Shown here one piece after another: positions 62,447 to 64,000 of a stretch of 64,000 nucleotides of DNA (positions are counted from its first letter, which is position 1; the number at the start of each line of letters is the position of its first letter). A program made the position numbers and the translations under genes. This stretch comes from Scytonema sp. UIC 10036 (GTDB lineage: Bacteria > Cyanobacteriota > Cyanobacteriia > Cyanobacteriales > Nostocaceae): positions 1 through 64,000 of the forward strand of contig NZ_WJFC01000029.1 in the NCBI RefSeq assembly GCF_009725235.1, in the 5' to 3' direction. The notes beneath the pieces are model-generated. The model saw only the letters and a program-made list of their open reading frames with translations, made no database searches and was not told the origin of the DNA.

Positions 62447-63478
62447 ATGATAGAACCACAAGTCACAATTGTTGTTGTACCTAGAGAGCGTTTTAGCTTT
62501 ACGCATGAGTCTCTTGAGAGCATTTACGAATACACGGACTTCCCCTTCAAGTTAGTATATGTAGACGGCGCTTCACCGCCTCATATTCAAAGTTATCTCG
62601 AAACTCAATCACAGTTAAGAAATTTTCAACTCATTCGGACTGATTATTATCTCTCGCCAAATCGAGCTAGAAATATCGCTCTTAGTTATGTCAGTAGCAA
62701 ATATGTAGTGTTTATTGACAACGACGTAGTCGTCGCACAAGGCTGGCTGAAGCAAATGGTTGAGTGCGCCGAAGAAACAGGAGCCACGGTAGTGACTCCA
62801 TTGACTGGTGAAGGACAACCCGTGCATGAACGAGTGCATTGTGCGGGTGGTGAGGCTCGCATCATAGTTCAAGGCGAAGGAAGCCAAGCCAAACGGTACC
62901 TCCATGCTAAGCTTCTCTACCGAGGGCGACGATTAAAGGATGTTCAAAGCAAACTAAAACGTCAGCCCACTGAGCTTGCAGAGTTCCACTGCATAATGGT
63001 TCGTACTGCGATATTTGAGCAGATTGGATTGCTAGATGAAGAACTGATGAATACCAAAGAACACGTTGACTTCTGCATGAGTGTAATTCGTGCGGGGGGC
63101 AGTGTGTATCTGGAACCCTCTGCGATTGTAACTTACGTTCCAGGATCGCTACTTGACTGGTCAGATTACCACTTTTATATGCTTCGTTGGAGCGATGCAT
63201 GGGGAATTTCTACTTTACAGCATCTGCAAAAAAAGTGGAATCTGACAGAGGATGAGCTTGGAGTTGGATATTTGGTATGGAGGCGTAAAATTGCCATTAT
63301 CAAACCCTTGATGCTAAACCTTCCTTTTGGACAAAAAAGTAAATTGTTGCAGAAAATTTTGGTTTTTGTAGACATAATTTTTAACCGATTCATTACAAGT
63401 TACTATGCCCTAAACCAGCTTCGACATAAAAAGGATTCAACTTCAATCCGTTTGTACCAACATAAAGCTTCAACATGA
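62447..63478 (+). CDS. GT2-like glycosyltransferase
   Basis: 343 residues. The N-terminus is divergent (TIVVVPRERFSFTHESLESI) but the GT-A layout is clear: KLVYVDGASP, YLSPNRARNIALSYVSSKYV, the DxD-type FIDNDVVV (about 90-97), and the late ELMNTKEHVDFCMSVIRAGG with the family Glu/Asp. No membrane segment. The stop overlaps the flippase start by 4 bp (ATGA), so the two are translationally coupled. It probably adds a sugar to the same lipid-linked repeat unit. Confidence 0.88.
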   Translation: MIEPQVTIVVVPRERFSFTHESLESIYEYTDFPFKLVYVDGASPPHIQSYLETQSQLRNFQLIRTDYYLSPNRARNIALSYVSSKYVVFIDNDVVVAQGWLKQMVECAEETGATVVTPLTGEGQPVHERVHCAGGEARIIVQGEGSQAKRYLHAKLLYRGRRLKDVQSKLKRQPTELAEFHCIMVRTAIFEQIGLLDEELMNTKEHVDFCMSVIRAGGSVYLEPSAIVTYVPGSLLDWSDYHFYMLRWSDAWGISTLQHLQKKWNLTEDELGVGYLVWRRKIAIIKPLMLNLPFGQKSKLLQKILVFVDIIFNRFITSYYALNQLRHKKDSTSIRLYQHKAST

Positions 63479-64000
63479 GCATTAAACAAAGGGCAGTAAA
63501 AGGAATCCTTTGGTCTGCTATCCAAAATTGGGGAAGCCAAGCTGCTTCCCTCATTGTCTTCTTTATACTAGCTCGCTTGCTAGATCCTGAAGCTTTTGGT
63601 CTTGTGGCTCTAGCAAACATCTTTTTAGCTTTTATGCAAGTCTTTCTTGACCAGGGATTTGCTCAAGTTTTAATCCAAAGACAAGAGTTAGAGCCAGAAC
63701 ACTTGGATACTGCCTTTTGGACTAATCTCGCAATTGGTGTGTTATTAACAGTTACAGGTTTCACCACAGCCGATCTATTTGCTAACTTTTTTCAAAAGCC
63801 ACAGCTAGCGTCAATCTTGCAGGGATTTTCTTTGCTTTTTTTAATAACTTCTTTTGGGAATGTTCAACAAGCACTTCTCGAAAAAAAATTTGCTTTTAAG
63901 GCAATTGCTATTCGCTGGCTAGTAGGAACATTTATAGGTGGTTGTGTTGGTGTCATCATGGCTTTATGCGGGTTTGGAGTTTGGAGCCTCGTTAGCCAAC
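63475..64000 (+). CDS. Wzx-type polysaccharide flippase, partial at window edge
   Basis: Open from the ATG at 63475 to the window end, 175 codons without a stop. MSIKQRAVKGILWSAIQNWG, then SQAASLIVFFILARLLDPEA and FGLVALANIFLAFMQVFLDQ, is the N-terminus of a MOP-superfamily exporter (Wzx/RfbX-like). Five hydrophobic helices are visible. It moves lipid-linked oligosaccharide repeat units across the inner membrane. It begins within the stop of the upstream GT2 gene. The remainder lies beyond the window. Confidence 0.9.
   Translation, partial: MSIKQRAVKGILWSAIQNWGSQAASLIVFFILARLLDPEAFGLVALANIFLAFMQVFLDQGFAQVLIQRQELEPEHLDTAFWTNLAIGVLLTVTGFTTADLFANFFQKPQLASILQGFSLLFLITSFGNVQQALLEKKFAFKAIAIRWLVGTFIGGCVGVIMALCGFGVWSLVSQ

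Noticed and set aside
1..64000. CRISPR arrays
   Set aside because: The direct repeats seen are 7-bp heptamers or palindromic units; none shows 25-40 bp repeats with regular unique spacers.

Overview
The window is a chromosome-like segment of a filamentous, probably heterocyst-forming cyanobacterium (Nostocales such as Nostoc, Scytonema, Tolypothrix or Calothrix; genus not decidable by eye). Signs are the many HIP1 octamers (GCGATCGC), the heptanucleotide tandem repeats (STRR type), the dispersed nested-palindrome repeats, and genes typical of the group: Ftn2/ZipN with a J-domain and ARC6-like C-terminus, an Rcp1-type response regulator, an RDD protein beside rpmG-rpsR, and a DUF1400 hydrolase.

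Layout. (1) 1-29.7 kb is mostly housekeeping or conserved genes: dhaKL, a short-chain dehydrogenase, moeA, a three-gene two-component cassette, RDD-rpmG-rpsR-RNase II/R, a Nit1-type amidase, a deacetylase/phosphodiester-glycosidase fusion, fba, tRNA-Lys, pdhA, ftn2, an orphan receiver, a lipase-like hydrolase and a papain-like protease. Broken toxin-antitoxin, PIN and four-helix-bundle genes lie between them, next to one intact-looking toxin-antitoxin pair. (2) 30-37.3 kb holds an HDAC-family deacetylase, a ClC channel, gyrA and an apolipoprotein N-acyltransferase gene (lnt) that is frameshifted near its N-terminus and carries two in-frame repeat insertions. (3) 37.3-44.2 kb is a graveyard of mobile DNA: a TnpB remnant with a possible omega-RNA, a MITE and a transposase remnant sharing IS630-type ends, a second MITE with a 10-bp target duplication, and truncated host genes. 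(4) 46.0-56.4 kb is a minus-strand cluster in VirB order (B2-, B3-, B4-, B5-, B6-, two B8-, B10- and B9-like), with no relaxase, coupling protein or VirB11 in the window. It is the best candidate for an under-described system. (5) 57.3-64.0 kb is a plus-strand exopolysaccharide locus (GT-C transferase, three GT2 transferases, a UGM-like flavoprotein and a Wzx-type flippase) that runs off the right edge.

How the parts fit. The moeA and dha genes, fba and pdhA serve central metabolism. The kinase/receiver genes form a likely phosphorelay. The VirB-like cluster would build an envelope-spanning channel, and it sits beside surface-polysaccharide genes. Repeats are unusually active here: they supply the C-terminus of the ClC channel, sit inside lnt, and separate genes of the VirB-like cluster. 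All family assignments come from reading translated sequence and motifs; no database search was run.
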